From NCBI RefSeq assembly GCF_040931995.1, contig NZ_CP162412.1, positions 2,581,001-2,645,000 of the forward strand: 64,000 bases of DNA, given 5' to 3'. The stretch comes from Pelagovum sp. HNIBRBA483. Its GTDB lineage: Bacteria; Pseudomonadota; Alphaproteobacteria; Rhodobacterales; Rhodobacteraceae. Below, in pieces: positions 49,283-58,678 of this stretch. The position numbers and the translations under genes were made by a program. The notes beneath the pieces were generated by a model. It did no database searches. It was not told where the DNA came from and worked only from the letters and a program-made list of their open reading frames with translations. Positions within the stretch are counted from its first letter, which is position 1; the number at the start of each line of letters is the position of its first letter.

Positions 49283-50119
49283 TCAAGCGATCCGTTTTTC
49301 CGGGATCGCAGCTGCCGGTGCCGCTAGCAAACGATAGACAAGTTCGGAATGTGAGCCGGTTCCCGTCTTTTGATAGATGTGGCGTAGATGGGTGCGCAAC
49401 GTGGACTCCGAAATGCCCAGCTCATCCTGCGCAGCTTCATTTGAATAGCCGCGGCTGAACATCAGGCACAGGCGGAACTCGGCGCGGCTCAGGCGCGCGG
49501 GGTTTTCATGGCTGAGGATCGGCGTCGCGATGTCCATCACCGGCTCGGCCGCCTTACGGCGCAGAATGGCCTCCGTCAGCAAACCCGGCTTGCGGTTGCG
49601 CCATGTACGGACAAGCGTATCGACCGTGAGGTTAAGCACGGCGTGGCTGTCGTGCTGCAACTCGTGAACGAAGTGAAATTCAAGGAATTCAACGGCTTTC
49701 TCACCCACCGAGACAGGAACAACAGCGAGTTCCGTGAAGCGGCGACGCGCTTGAAACTGGCGCAGGCCTCCATCGGTGTCGTCATCCATCATCGACGACA
49801 TCCAGATGCTGCCCGCCTTCGGGAATTCAAAATATTTACCAAGAACATCCTTCGCAAAGGAGCGCGACAAACGCGGCAATTGCGAACGGGCAGGAAGCGT
49901 ATCATACACAATCGCCCGCGCCTCACCCCCTGTTCCACGGGTGTAGCGGGCCAATGCGATAGCCTCACACTCAATCGCCTCAGCAAGTTGGCTCAATGCC
50001 GACTCGAATGTTGCCGATCCTTGCAGGCACTCACACCAAGCGGCGATTGCACCTATGATATTCAGTCCCTCAATTCCGGAACCTGAACTAGAATTTCTCA
50101 AGCCCACCGACCCAACCAT
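49283..50119 (-). CDS. LuxR-type transcriptional regulator
   Basis: A 278-aa regulator. The C-terminal helix-turn-helix (about 205-268) has LSRAEFRLCLMFSRGYSNEA, GISESTLRTHLRHIYQKTGT and the end SELVYRLLAAP, a GerE-type domain. Residues 1-190 form a sensing domain (AIAAWCECLQGSATFESALS, RRFTELAVVPVSVGEKAVEF) without the Trp/Tyr/Asp pattern of acyl-homoserine-lactone receptors, so the ligand is unknown and may be internal. ATG 50119 is chosen; a GTG 12 bases upstream is also possible. It follows the Tad pilus operon on the same strand after 290 bases of structured intergenic DNA. Confidence 0.82.
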   Translation of the reverse strand: MVGSVGLRNSSSGSGIEGLNIIGAIAAWCECLQGSATFESALSQLAEAIECEAIALARYTRGTGGEARAIVYDTLPARSQLPRLSRSFAKDVLGKYFEFPKAGSIWMSSMMDDDTDGGLRQFQARRRFTELAVVPVSVGEKAVEFLEFHFVHELQHDSHAVLNLTVDTLVRTWRNRKPGLLTEAILRRKAAEPVMDIATPILSHENPARLSRAEFRLCLMFSRGYSNEAAQDELGISESTLRTHLRHIYQKTGTGSHSELVYRLLAAPAAAIPEKRIA

Positions 50120-50238
50120 GGCGGCCCCCACAAATAAAATACTCGTTCATCGCTCGACTAAGAAAACCGGCCCCAACGCCAATGTAAAAATTCTTTTTAA
50201 TATTCTGGTATTTTCCCCATCATACCTGCGGTTGGGCT

Positions 50239-50372
50239 GATTGTGTCAACACTGAGGCAGAATTTGGGCAGGCAATGCCCCTTATTGCAACTTAAAGTGG
50301 TGTTTTTGGCGGGTTTCATTTCCGACTCAAGGTCAAAAAGAGAGCTAGGCACCGATTGTTTCAACCTTGAGT
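50239..50372. repeat. Intergenic repeats between tadC and the LuxR gene
   Basis: GATTGTGTCAACACTGAG (50239-50256) and GATTGTTTCAACCTTGAG (50354-50371) match at 15 of 18 positions. A looser third copy (CAACTTAAAGTGGTG) begins at 50288. ACTCAAGGT (50325-50333) is the inverse of ACCTTGAGT (50364-50372), a 9-bp dyad with a 30-base spacer. A GATTCT-A-AGAATC dyad (about 50398-50410) overlaps the tadC stop and, on the minus strand, is followed by GACTGTTTTT, a weak terminator. Confidence 0.45.
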
Positions 50373-50408
50373 GGTCATTTTTGCAGGAAAAACAGTCGAT
50401 TCTAAGAA

Positions 50409-51425
50409 TCAACCAACTGCTGCAAAACTCCGGACGAAGCGGATGGCAATCGGCCCGAGCGTGATCAGCAAGAGCGCCGGCATGATGAAGGCCGCAAGCA
50501 CCGCTGACATTTTGACCGGCAGCTTGTTCGCCATCTCCTGTGCTTTCGTCTCGCGATATTCGCGCATTTCGTCGGCATAGGTCGTCAGGGCTTGCGCCAT
50601 TGACGTACCGAATTGCATGGATTGCTGCACCACATTGGCGAAGGCAAAGACCATCTCGACGCCAGTGCGTTCGGCCATGCCGCGCATCGCCTCGCCACGC
50701 GCGCGGCCTGCGGCAATCTGCCGTTGTACAGTGAGGAACTCTGCCGCGATGTCCGGCGAAATCAGGGACAGCTCGTTGCCAACGCGGGTCATCGCGGAGT
50801 CAAAACCAAGACCGGCCTCCAGTGATACCTGCATCAGATCAAGCGCGTTGGGAAAGGAATCGGTGATCCGCTGCTGCCTTTCGGTAACGCGAGAATTGAG
50901 CCACAGAACGGGGAGATAGTAGCCAACCGCCACCAACAAACCGAGGATTTGAAAGACTTCGAGCCGCGTTAATTGCGAAAGCCCGACAAGACCGGGCAGC
51001 GTAACACTGGGCACGGTGCTGATTTGATACAGCACCAGAAAGATCGCTGGCCCGCCAAAGCCAAGAAAAACGCGCACAAGAAGATAATTGCGCAGCGCCG
51101 ACGGGCGGGAGAAGCCGCCTTGCTCCAACCGCAGGCGCAACGCGCTGCGCCGCTCGGCCTCACTCGGCACGAAGGACCTGAGCAGACCTGTCGGGTCTGC
51201 GTCAGCGGCCTTCAGAATACCAAAATCAGCGCGGCGTTCACGGTGCGATGCCACTTGGGCGATCCGGTCGGCAGCGGGATTGCGATCCCGATAGAGCGAG
51301 ATCAGGCTCCAAAACACCATCAGGACGCCAAGGCCAATTCCCGCGATGATGACCTGATTAATGGTCAGACCGAATTGAAGAGAGAGCCTTTCAAACCATT
51401 CCTGCATCACTGTCTCCAAATTCAA
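50409..51425 (-). CDS. tadC: Tad pilus assembly membrane protein TadC
   Basis: Inner-membrane platform protein (338 aa) of the type II secretion F family, which anchors the assembly ATPase. The N-terminal helix is about 20-42 (QVIIAGIGLGVLMVFWSLIS), with two more around 105-135 and 160-180. The F domain has ITDSFPNALDLMQVSLEAGL and MRGMAERTGVEMVFAFANVV. The last helix reads VLAAFIMPALLLITLGPIAI. The start overlaps the tadB stop by 4 bases. It is the last gene of the Tad transcript seen here. Confidence 0.92.
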   Translation of the reverse strand: MNLETVMQEWFERLSLQFGLTINQVIIAGIGLGVLMVFWSLISLYRDRNPAADRIAQVASHRERRADFGILKAADADPTGLLRSFVPSEAERRSALRLRLEQGGFSRPSALRNYLLVRVFLGFGGPAIFLVLYQISTVPSVTLPGLVGLSQLTRLEVFQILGLLVAVGYYLPVLWLNSRVTERQQRITDSFPNALDLMQVSLEAGLGFDSAMTRVGNELSLISPDIAAEFLTVQRQIAAGRARGEAMRGMAERTGVEMVFAFANVVQQSMQFGTSMAQALTTYADEMREYRETKAQEMANKLPVKMSAVLAAFIMPALLLITLGPIAIRFVRSFAAVG

Positions 51426-52390
51426 ACGCGGATATTCACCAACCGACGCAAAACAATAATATTCATCACGACCAAGAACCCGATCGCACCCATCAGCGGC
51501 GGATAGAGCGGATCGTCACTCACGCTGGTGTAAAAACCGGGCGCCATGACCGAGGCCGCGCCGTAGATGCCCATTGGCAGCAGCGACAGAATCCAGCCCG
51601 AAATGCGCCCCTCCGAAGAGATCGCCTGGATCTTGTTGCGCATGGAGATGCGGCTGCGGATAACCCGCGACAGTACCGAGATCACGCGCGCAAGATCGCC
51701 GCCCGTCCCGTATTGGATGCCGATGCTGGCGGAGAGATATCGGGCATCTTCCGCATCCACCCTTTCGGCGAATTCGGCAAAGGCATCGGGCAGATCATCA
51801 CCAAAGCTCACCTGATCGAACACGATACCGAATTCAGTGCCGATCGGGTCAGGCATTTCATTGGCGACCGCGCCAATGGAGGTGTTGAGCGGGTGCCCCA
51901 CGCGCAAACCGCGCGCCATAAGGTCAAGCGCATCCGGCAGCTGGTGGATCAATTTGGTGCGCCGCCGGTTACGGGCCTGTTTGACCAGAAAAATCGGAAT
52001 CCCGAAAGCGACCAACAGCCCTGCCAGTGCGGCGATCCCCCCATCGACAATCGCGGACAGCACGATGGCAATCAACAGCGCTCCGCCGGTGCATAACATC
52101 AGGAATTGCCCAAGCCGCATGGCGAGTCCCGCCTGTTGCAGATCCTTCGAGAGCGATCCAAAAATCGGGATCCGGAGGCCTTGGGACGCGTTCACTGGGG
52201 TGAGTACGGCCAGCACCTCCTCGGTCGTGGCGCCTTTGGCGAGCAACTTAAGGCGACGGCTACGCGCCTCGTTGCGCCCCTCGTTGCGGCTGAGCAGTTG
52301 CCCAACCCCTGTCACAGCGAAGAACACACCCACGGCCAAACCGATGTAAACGAGGTAGATGACCTGCTGGCTTTCGAGAAGCGCTTCCAT
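51422..52390 (-). CDS. tadB: Tad pilus assembly membrane protein TadB
   Basis: Inner-membrane platform protein (322 aa), paired with TadC and the ATPase CpaF. The N-terminal helix is IYLVYIGLAVGVFFAVTGVG; the central F domain has QLPDALDLMARGLRVGHPLN and SASIGIQYGTGGDLARVIS; the end helix reads IGFLVVMNIIVLRRLV. It begins 3 bases after the cpaF stop and overlaps tadC. Length and motif order are those of alphaproteobacterial TadB. Confidence 0.92.
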   Translation of the reverse strand: MEALLESQQVIYLVYIGLAVGVFFAVTGVGQLLSRNEGRNEARSRRLKLLAKGATTEEVLAVLTPVNASQGLRIPIFGSLSKDLQQAGLAMRLGQFLMLCTGGALLIAIVLSAIVDGGIAALAGLLVAFGIPIFLVKQARNRRRTKLIHQLPDALDLMARGLRVGHPLNTSIGAVANEMPDPIGTEFGIVFDQVSFGDDLPDAFAEFAERVDAEDARYLSASIGIQYGTGGDLARVISVLSRVIRSRISMRNKIQAISSEGRISGWILSLLPMGIYGAASVMAPGFYTSVSDDPLYPPLMGAIGFLVVMNIIVLRRLVNIRV

Positions 52391-52393
52391 GTA

Positions 52394-53788
52394 TTATCTG
52401 CCGCCTTTGTTGTTGTTGAAGCCGACGAGCAGATCCTCGACCCCCGCTGCGACGAGGGCATCATAGGCTTGCGGACGAATGCCCGTCGGAATGAACTCTC
52501 CCAGCACCTCGCCATCATCAGAGACGCCCATTTTGCGGAAGATGAAGATGTCTTGCATGGTCACAACATCGCCTTCCATGCCGGTGATCTCGGAGATGCT
52601 CATCACGCGACGCTTGCCATCGGCGAGGCGCAACAGTTGCACGACGAAATGCAGGCCAGAGGCGATTTGCGAACGGATCGCGGAGAGGGGCATATCAACC
52701 CCCATCGTGGTGACCATCTGCTCGACGCGGCCCAGCGCATCGCGGGCGGAGTTGGCGTGCACGGTGGTCATCGAACCGTCGTGGCCGGTGTTCATGGCTT
52801 GCAGCATGTCAAAGGTTTCCGCGCCGCGGACCTCGCCCACGATGATGCGGTCGGGGCGCATCCGCAGAGCGTTACGCACCAGATCGCGCTGGTTGACCGC
52901 ACCATTACCGGATGGATTGGGCGGGCGGGTTTCAAGCCGGACAACATGAATCTGCTGGAGCTGCAATTCGGCGGCGTCTTCGATGGTCACGATACGCTCG
53001 TGATCGCCGATGCTGGCCGACATCGCGTTGAGCATCGTGGTTTTACCGGAGCCGGTGCCGCCGGAGATCAGGATATTCATCCGCGCCCGCACCAAGCCGC
53101 GCAACAGACCGGCGGCCTGCTCGGACAATGCGCCCGCCTGAATCAGGCGGTCCATCGTGTAGGGCATCTTGGAGAATTTCCGGATCGACATGGACGGCCC
53201 GTCGATCGCGCAGGGACGAATGATCGCGTTCACGCGGCTGCCATCCTCAAGGCGGGCATCGACCCAAGGCACGGATTCATCGACGCGGCGGCCGATGCGG
53301 GTCACGATCTTGTCGATGATACGGAGGAGATGCTTTTCGTCGCGGAAGCGGGTCTTGGTCAATTCGAGCCGCCCTGCCCGTTCGACAAAGACCTGCTTAT
53401 GGCCGTTAACCAGAATATCATTGATCGTCGGGTCTGCCAGAAGCGGCTCCAAGGGGCCAAGACCCAGCACCTCATGGAGCAGTTCGTCGACCAGCCGCTG
53501 AAAGTCGTCACTCCTCAGGGGTGTCTTGATCTCGGCCAGAACCTCGCGCGCCAGCGCAGTCACCTCGCGGCGGAGGTTTTCAGGTTCGATCTTATCGATC
53601 ACCGAGTAGTTTAACCGCTCCAGAAGTTCGTCGTGAAGTTTGCTCTTCAACTCAAGGAACTTGAGGAGCTCCTTATCTTCACGATCAGATTTTTGCGGCG
53701 CGGGGGCCGGGGGCGCTGCATCGACGGTTTTTAGAGCGACAACCTTGGACTTATCACCGGAATCTTGCTTGCTGAATTGCTTGAACAT
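52394..53788 (-). CDS. cpaF: Tad pilus assembly ATPase CpaF/TadA
   Basis: Cytoplasmic hexameric ATPase driving Flp pilus assembly (464 aa). A variable lysine-rich N-terminus is followed by the conserved LNDILVNG-like [19 protein letters not shown]. Walker A is [20 protein letters not shown] (about 233-252). The Asp box [12 protein letters not shown], Walker [17 protein letters not shown] and His box [17 protein letters not shown] complete the secretion-ATPase set. It lies 3 bases after cpaE and 3 bases before tadB. Confidence 0.95.
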   Translation of the reverse strand: MFKQFSKQDSGDKSKVVALKTVDAAPPAPAPQKSDREDKELLKFLELKSKLHDELLERLNYSVIDKIEPENLRREVTALAREVLAEIKTPLRSDDFQRLVDELLHEVLGLGPLEPLLADPTINDILVNGHKQVFVERAGRLELTKTRFRDEKHLLRIIDKIVTRIGRRVDESVPWVDARLEDGSRVNAIIRPCAIDGPSMSIRKFSKMPYTMDRLIQAGALSEQAAGLLRGLVRARMNILISGGTGSGKTTMLNAMSASIGDHERIVTIEDAAELQLQQIHVVRLETRPPNPSGNGAVNQRDLVRNALRMRPDRIIVGEVRGAETFDMLQAMNTGHDGSMTTVHANSARDALGRVEQMVTTMGVDMPLSAIRSQIASGLHFVVQLLRLADGKRRVMSISEITGMEGDVVTMQDIFIFRKMGVSDDGEVLGEFIPTGIRPQAYDALVAAGVEDLLVGFNNNKGGR

Positions 53789-53791
53789 TTT

Positions 53792-55021
53792 TTACTCCTT
53801 CACGACCTTCGGCTGTTTCTTTGTCTCTTCCAGCGTCTTCCGCGCCGAACGGCCGAGACGTGAGATGGATTTGTTGAGTGCCGAACGGCGCGCGACCTTC
53901 GACACCGGCGCACCATGATCGATGGCCTTACCCGCTGCGCGCGGATCTTCGGGGAGCCAATGCATAAGCGAGCGTTCCAATGCTTTTTCGGCGGCTTTGT
54001 GATGCCGTCGCTTAAAGAGTGGTTTCGCTTCCCTATTGACTACAATCTGCACCTCGAGGTCGTTTTTTTCCTCGGTGTAGAATCTGATGAGCCTGTGTGC
54101 CTGACGGATGGAGGGAACCGAGGTATCGGTCACCATCAACATTAGATCCGTTTCCTGGACCAAGGGCGAAAGCCAATCGACCAACGCGCGGGGCAGGTCC
54201 ACGACGATGTAATCGAAACGCAGTCGCAGATTGGCAATTAGCGCCTTGAGCTGTTCGGGCTTCAATGCATCCAAGGGGGCAAACTGATCGGGGGCGGCCA
54301 GCACGGCCAGACCGGAGTCCATCCGGTGGACGGCCTCTTCAATGACGAAAGCATCGGGAACATCCCCGTTCATGGCCAGATCGAAGAGCAGCTCGTTGGC
54401 TTCCAGATCCAAAGCGGCGGCGATGGTGCCGAACTGGATATCGAGATCAACCAAAACGACCTTATTTGCCTCCGTGCGGGAAAAACGGCTCGACCGTTCC
54501 TGCAATTGGTCGGCAAGGTTGGCCGCGACCGTGGTTGAGCCGATGCCGCCCAGCGATTGCGTCACCGCGATGATCCGCCCACGCCGCAGATGCGGATGCG
54601 TCTGCGCCGCTTCGCCGGAACGGGCTTCGGCCGACAGGGATTTGGCATAGGAAAGAAGCTGCTCGTAGAGATCATCAGGCGTGATGCTATCGGGGATCAC
54701 CTCCGTGACGCCCGCATTTCGCAGGCGGAAAAGGTCTGAAACTTTCATCGTTTCGCTGGCGATGGCCACGAGTTTCGCGCTTTTGCCTTCCGCCTTCATG
54801 CCGCTGATGGCTTTCAGATCGGCATCGTCCACGCTGCCAGCGTGGAAAACGATAATGTCGTGACTCTTTGCAAGGGCGACGCCATTTCCGTTGACCTTTG
54901 CGAGATGTTCGGCGCGCTTTGTAATACGCAGGCCTTTGCGCTTCTCCAGACCCTCGGCAGCAGCGACTGCCTCGCCGTCTTGCGGCGCGAGTAGGGCAAT
55001 TTTAATCGCTTGCTCTTTCAT
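53792..55021 (-). CDS. cpaE: CpaE/TadZ-like pilus localisation ATPase
   Basis: A 409-aa MinD/ParA-type protein that positions the Tad machinery, often at a cell pole. Residues 1-125 resemble a receiver domain (IKIALLAPQDGEAVAAAEGL), and residues about 145-350 form the ATPase domain. Its Walker A is atypical, AVTQSLGGIGSTTVAANLA: the usual KGGxGKST lysines are missing, as in other TadZ proteins. VVLVDLDIQFGTIA and YIVVDLPRALVDWLSP follow. The basic C-terminal tail (KSISRLGRSARKTLEETKKQ) may contact membrane or partners. Confidence 0.9.
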   Translation of the reverse strand: MKEQAIKIALLAPQDGEAVAAAEGLEKRKGLRITKRAEHLAKVNGNGVALAKSHDIIVFHAGSVDDADLKAISGMKAEGKSAKLVAIASETMKVSDLFRLRNAGVTEVIPDSITPDDLYEQLLSYAKSLSAEARSGEAAQTHPHLRRGRIIAVTQSLGGIGSTTVAANLADQLQERSSRFSRTEANKVVLVDLDIQFGTIAAALDLEANELLFDLAMNGDVPDAFVIEEAVHRMDSGLAVLAAPDQFAPLDALKPEQLKALIANLRLRFDYIVVDLPRALVDWLSPLVQETDLMLMVTDTSVPSIRQAHRLIRFYTEEKNDLEVQIVVNREAKPLFKRRHHKAAEKALERSLMHWLPEDPRAAGKAIDHGAPVSKVARRSALNKSISRLGRSARKTLEETKKQPKVVKE

Positions 55022-55039
55022 CGAATTATATCCTCAAAA

Positions 55040-55684
55040 TTAACCATCTGTCCCAAGCGCCAAATCTTCGCCGGGTATGGACGTACTCATTGCTGGAAAT
55101 GGAATCGTCGCGCTCCATCCGTCGGCGGCGCTGCTGTCACCGCTGGCAAGCGCCATCAGCCCGCCAAGCGGAGAAATGAAACCGAAACTGACTCCTTGTA
55201 ATTCGACTGTCACGATCGGGACGTAAGGCCCACCAAGGAAGCCCAGATCGATGTCTCGTGAATAGGTGAACTTCAAATTCGAAATCGTCGTCCCCGGCGG
55301 CAATGTCAGCTGAATGCGGTTCCAGATCTCGAGCGCGGTCGCATTCGAACTATCGCCTGTGCAGCTGATATCTCCGGGATTGCTACAGACATTGGCCCCG
55401 CCCGAACACTTTTTCCCGAAGCGGGGCGGGGTCACATTCGGGTCAATGGTGCCGCGCGTGTTATGCGTCGGAACATCAGGGCAGGCTGCTGCGCGAACGG
55501 TGGCGATCCGCGCGGCAAGGTACATCGCCTTTTCAGCGGTCGCGATGTGAAACGCCAACCGACCAAAATCAATCATGCCGAGGAAAATCAGCAGGAATAC
55601 CGGCAGGACCAGACCCAGCTCAACCATGGTTGCGCCTTGTTCGTCCCGCTGGAAGCGTGTGCGTATGCCGTTCATCCACGTCAT
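55040..55684 (-). CDS. tadE: TadE-family minor pseudopilin (first copy)
   Basis: A 214-aa single-pass protein. RDEQGATMVELGLVLPVFLL (about 14-33) is the prepilin-like segment cut by a Tad prepilin peptidase after Gly. A periplasmic part follows with cysteines at about 70, 90, 96 and 104 that could form disulfides. TadE-type pseudopilins prime or modify the pilus. It overlaps the next tadE by ATGA. The proteins have different sequences, so they are paralogues, not a simple duplication. Confidence 0.85.
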   Translation of the reverse strand: MTWMNGIRTRFQRDEQGATMVELGLVLPVFLLIFLGMIDFGRLAFHIATAEKAMYLAARIATVRAAACPDVPTHNTRGTIDPNVTPPRFGKKCSGGANVCSNPGDISCTGDSSNATALEIWNRIQLTLPPGTTISNLKFTYSRDIDLGFLGGPYVPIVTVELQGVSFGFISPLGGLMALASGDSSAADGWSATIPFPAMSTSIPGEDLALGTDG

Positions 55685-56184
55685 ATCCCGAACACCCGGC
55701 TTTGATCGAAAATGGAGGTCGTGAACGTCACTGGCTGGGTACCGCCCAGCGCGATCAGTGGCGCGAAGGGGATTTCGAACCGGACATCTGCCGTGACCAC
55801 GGCAACGGCGACCGGAGAGTTGCGGTAATTCCCGCTCTTGCAGCTATGGGTCACGCTCACGCTGGTCACGGTTACGCCCGGAATAAAGGGGGAGGCACCG
55901 TCCAGCGTCAGTTTAATGATGTTTTCCGCGTCGGACTGGAATGAGGCGAGTGACGTTCCCGCCGAACAGGTGTTGCGCGGTGCGACCCGTGAAACGTAAC
56001 GCGCGGCATCGCGCACCCCAGCGGAGACGTTCTGATAACCCCAGAAAATCCGCGCGCCTTCGATGGTCACGCCGAAGAGGATCACCAGCATTGGAAGCAG
56101 CAAGCCGAATTCGACCAAGGCCGCGCCATCTTCGCGGCGCTGGAAGCCGCCTAAGCGATGAAGGATATGTTTGATTGCCCCCAT
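55681..56184 (-). CDS. tadE: TadE-family minor pseudopilin (second copy)
   Basis: A 167-aa pseudopilin with REDGAALVEFGLLLPMLVIL (about 16-35) as its processed helix, then IEGARIFWGYQNVSAGVRDA, the standard TadE follow-on. Two cysteines near residues 80 and 116 lie in the periplasmic part. ATG 56184 is preferred because AGGTGA lies 5 bases ahead; a GTG at 56193 overlaps the tadG stop. It is transcribed between tadG and the shorter-spaced first TadE gene. Confidence 0.85.
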   Translation of the reverse strand: MGAIKHILHRLGGFQRREDGAALVEFGLLLPMLVILFGVTIEGARIFWGYQNVSAGVRDAARYVSRVAPRNTCSAGTSLASFQSDAENIIKLTLDGASPFIPGVTVTSVSVTHSCKSGNYRNSPVAVAVVTADVRFEIPFAPLIALGGTQPVTFTTSIFDQSRVFGI

Positions 56185-56189
56185 CCCGC

Positions 56190-57662
56190 TCACCTGTACA
56201 GCTGCACAATATCGTGGAAGACACCGCCTGCGACGCTGGAACCACCACTCGCGGAGCCAACAACCTCGGCCCAGAGATCGAGCGTTGGCGGCGAGTTTCC
56301 GTCCGAACCGACAGGCTCCGTCAGGAACAACTCGAAGAACTCCTCCACGGGGACGTTACTTGTCGCGCCGTTGATCGGATTGGCGGCGCAATCCACACCT
56401 GCGGCAAAGACATTCCGGCGGCGCACATCAGAAGATTGCTGGTTCGAGCATTCAGGGCGGCCGGTTTCCGAGAGCCCTGCGGGAAGGATCGCCGTGCTGC
56501 TGCCTGCCCCGCCGGAATTGGCGATTTCGGCAAGGTAGTATTGGTAGCGCGTTGCATTCGCGCCGGGTGCCCAAAGCGGCGCGCCGCCATAATTCACATT
56601 CTCATAAGTGATGCGATCGGTGGCCCAGTCGCCATCGCCGATGCGGTTGCCATGATCGCAAGTGCCAAGCGCGAAACACGCATCGCGCGGCAGGCTCATC
56701 GTATCAGGCGAAGGCTGTTCGTTACCGCCGATGCATGAGCCGCCACCGTTTGGGATGACACCCTTGATCACATTAGGGGCGGGTGCATAGTCCGGATCGT
56801 TGACCTTTGATTGCAACGACGTGCGGAAGATATCGAAACGCACGTTGAACGCAGCATCCGCCAGGCCCACTCTCTGACCCGGTTCCATATCGATGCCGCG
56901 CTGGGCGAAACATTCAGTAATCGTGTTTTGCACCGCCAGAAGGCAGGTATAGAGGTTCGCCCCGGACAGGCCGGCGCACGGGCCTGCAAGATCAAATGCG
57001 AGAGAGCTCGGATCAACGAAACCGAAGTCACCCGGCCCCCATGCGGCACCGGAGCCGCCCGACCGCAATAGAAGCTGCGTTCCGATATTGTCCTCAGCTT
57101 TGAAGGTGCCGCTTGGCAGGCAGAACATGAGCGGCGTGACATCACAGGCGTAGGAAACAAAGCCCGCGATTGCGGTCGCTGAAACTACCGGATCAGTGCT
57201 CGTCTGCCCCAAGAGCGATTTCATGGCCGCGCCGAAGGTCAGGCCAACGGTCGATTGCATCGTGGTGGCCTGCACATAGGCCGCATCTTCGGATTCGGTC
57301 GTGGTGCTGCTTGCCACGGCGTTGTCATCAGCAGGCAGATCGGTGAGGAAAACGAGCGTGTAATCCGACTCGCCAAAGAGTGTATTGTCACCGCTGCCCA
57401 AGATCTTTTGATCGGCAATCAGGTTGGCTGCGGCGGCTTGTGCGCGGGTGATCGCATCTGATCCGCCATCCAGCTCACCCGCAGCGGCGAGCGCGATTGA
57501 ATCGGCATAGCCCTGCAAATCAGTTTGGGTGACGCCCACGCGACCAAGATCAAAAGACAGAGCGATCAAGCCGATCAGCACCACCAAGGCGGCGGCAACG
57601 ATGATGATCAGCGCGCCTTCCTCGTCTTCCGCGAAATCTCTTATGGTGCGGTTGGGTCCCAT
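56190..57662 (-). CDS. tadG: TadG-like pilus assembly protein
   Basis: A 490-aa envelope protein. The TadE/G N-terminal helix is DEEGALIIIVAAALVVLIGL (about 13-32), then LSFDLGRVGVTQTDLQGYADSIALAAAGEL read in two parts (LSFDLGRVGVTQTDLQGYAD, SIALAAAGEL), a Tad-domain hallmark. The long periplasmic region has many cysteines (CDVTPLMFC, CAGLSG, CIGGNEQ, CFALGTC) and Asn/Gly-rich loops, consistent with a disulfide-bonded surface or periplasmic domain. The role of TadG in anchoring or adhesion is not fully established. Confidence 0.82.
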   Translation of the reverse strand: MGPNRTIRDFAEDEEGALIIIVAAALVVLIGLIALSFDLGRVGVTQTDLQGYADSIALAAAGELDGGSDAITRAQAAAANLIADQKILGSGDNTLFGESDYTLVFLTDLPADDNAVASSTTTESEDAAYVQATTMQSTVGLTFGAAMKSLLGQTSTDPVVSATAIAGFVSYACDVTPLMFCLPSGTFKAEDNIGTQLLLRSGGSGAAWGPGDFGFVDPSSLAFDLAGPCAGLSGANLYTCLLAVQNTITECFAQRGIDMEPGQRVGLADAAFNVRFDIFRTSLQSKVNDPDYAPAPNVIKGVIPNGGGSCIGGNEQPSPDTMSLPRDACFALGTCDHGNRIGDGDWATDRITYENVNYGGAPLWAPGANATRYQYYLAEIANSGGAGSSTAILPAGLSETGRPECSNQQSSDVRRRNVFAAGVDCAANPINGATSNVPVEEFFELFLTEPVGSDGNSPPTLDLWAEVVGSASGGSSVAGGVFHDIVQLYR

Positions 57663-57695
57663 GATGCTGTGCGCCTGTCCTTCTCAAACTCGGCC

Positions 57696-58499
57696 TCAGT
57701 TGTTTTCCTGAACGGTGACTTGCGTGCCGCGACGGATCACGATCGTCGGCGGGCGATCGAGATCAGGAACAGGCGAGAGATCCTGCAAGACATCGCTGAG
57801 GCGGGTGGATTGCAGGGGGCCATCTTCAGAGTCGTTGAAGTTGCGAAGCGTCAGGCTCAGGCGACCGGCCTGCTGGGCCAGCGCCAACGTCTGGCTCTGT
57901 TCGGGCGAGACATCGACGGTAACGGTGCGGGCGATCTCTGGCGTATCGGATTGCTCGTCCGATCTCTGGTCGACGCCGATGACGCGGATATTTTGCATGA
58001 TCGTCACCGCGCGCAGATCCGTGCCGCGACCTTGCGTCAGCACGATATCCACATAATCGCCCGGAGTCACAAAGCCGCCAACTGCTGTTTCGGCGCTGAC
58101 GCGGATCGCCATCGCGCGGCGGTTCGGGCCGAGCGTTTGGACGATGGTGACTTTTTCGCCGTAGTCGGAAACCTTACCAGCAAGGATCAATTCGCCTTGC
58201 GATATGGCGCGGCGCGCGCGGCGCGGCTCGCCGCCATCTTGTGGCAAAAGTGATGCGTAATCAGAATAGATGCCTTCGGGGACCGAATTGGCAGGCCATT
58301 CGATCGTTGTCAGCATATGGGCCTCGATCGGTTGACCGAACGGGATATCGCGGGAGGCAACAATGACTTCAATCAGTTGCTGCTCTTCAACCACGACTGG
58401 TTGCGCTGTCTGGGTCTCGACGAAATCGCGCGCGAGATATGCCGATCCTCCGGCGATACCTAGGCCAACGATCGCAGTCATTACAGACATCATGTTCAT
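57696..58499 (-). CDS. cpaB: Flp pilus assembly protein CpaB
   Basis: A 267-aa periplasmic protein with an N-terminal helix (MMSVMTAIVGLGIAGGSAYL). The SAF-like domain is IEVIVASRDIPFGQPIEAHM (about 44-63), and the RcpC/CpaB domain has RAMAIRVSAETAVGGFVTPG and DYVDIVLTQGRGTDLRAVTI. In other Tad systems CpaB (RcpC) works with the outer-membrane secretin CpaC/RcpA; no secretin gene is present next to it here. A GAGG site precedes the ATG. Confidence 0.9.
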   Translation of the reverse strand: MNMMSVMTAIVGLGIAGGSAYLARDFVETQTAQPVVVEEQQLIEVIVASRDIPFGQPIEAHMLTTIEWPANSVPEGIYSDYASLLPQDGGEPRRARRAISQGELILAGKVSDYGEKVTIVQTLGPNRRAMAIRVSAETAVGGFVTPGDYVDIVLTQGRGTDLRAVTIMQNIRVIGVDQRSDEQSDTPEIARTVTVDVSPEQSQTLALAQQAGRLSLTLRNFNDSEDGPLQSTRLSDVLQDLSPVPDLDRPPTIVIRRGTQVTVQENN

Positions 58500-58623
58500 G
58501 GGGGCATCCTCGGGGGTAACTTACGCGCAACGCAAAATTGCAGAGGTCAAGAGAGAGGATCCCGCAAAAACGGGGTACAAACACAACAGGTCACGAAATC
58601 AATTGGGACCCTCTCGCTTGGTG

Positions 58624-58646
58624 CTTGGCGAGCCGAGCCCGCCAAG
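58624..58646 (-). terminator. Stem-loop after the flp pilin gene
   Basis: Arms CTTGGCG and CGCCAAG (7 bp, perfect) with a 9-base loop, between flp and cpaB. No T run, so it probably lets some transcripts continue while protecting the abundant pilin mRNA. Confidence 0.55.
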
Positions 58647-58678
58647 GGCTTTCATACACACACCTATTAGGGTGGAAA

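Noticed and set aside
52106-53614. 502-codon plus-strand frame
   Set aside because: Antisense to cpaF and tadB; the sense strand encodes a complete secretion ATPase.
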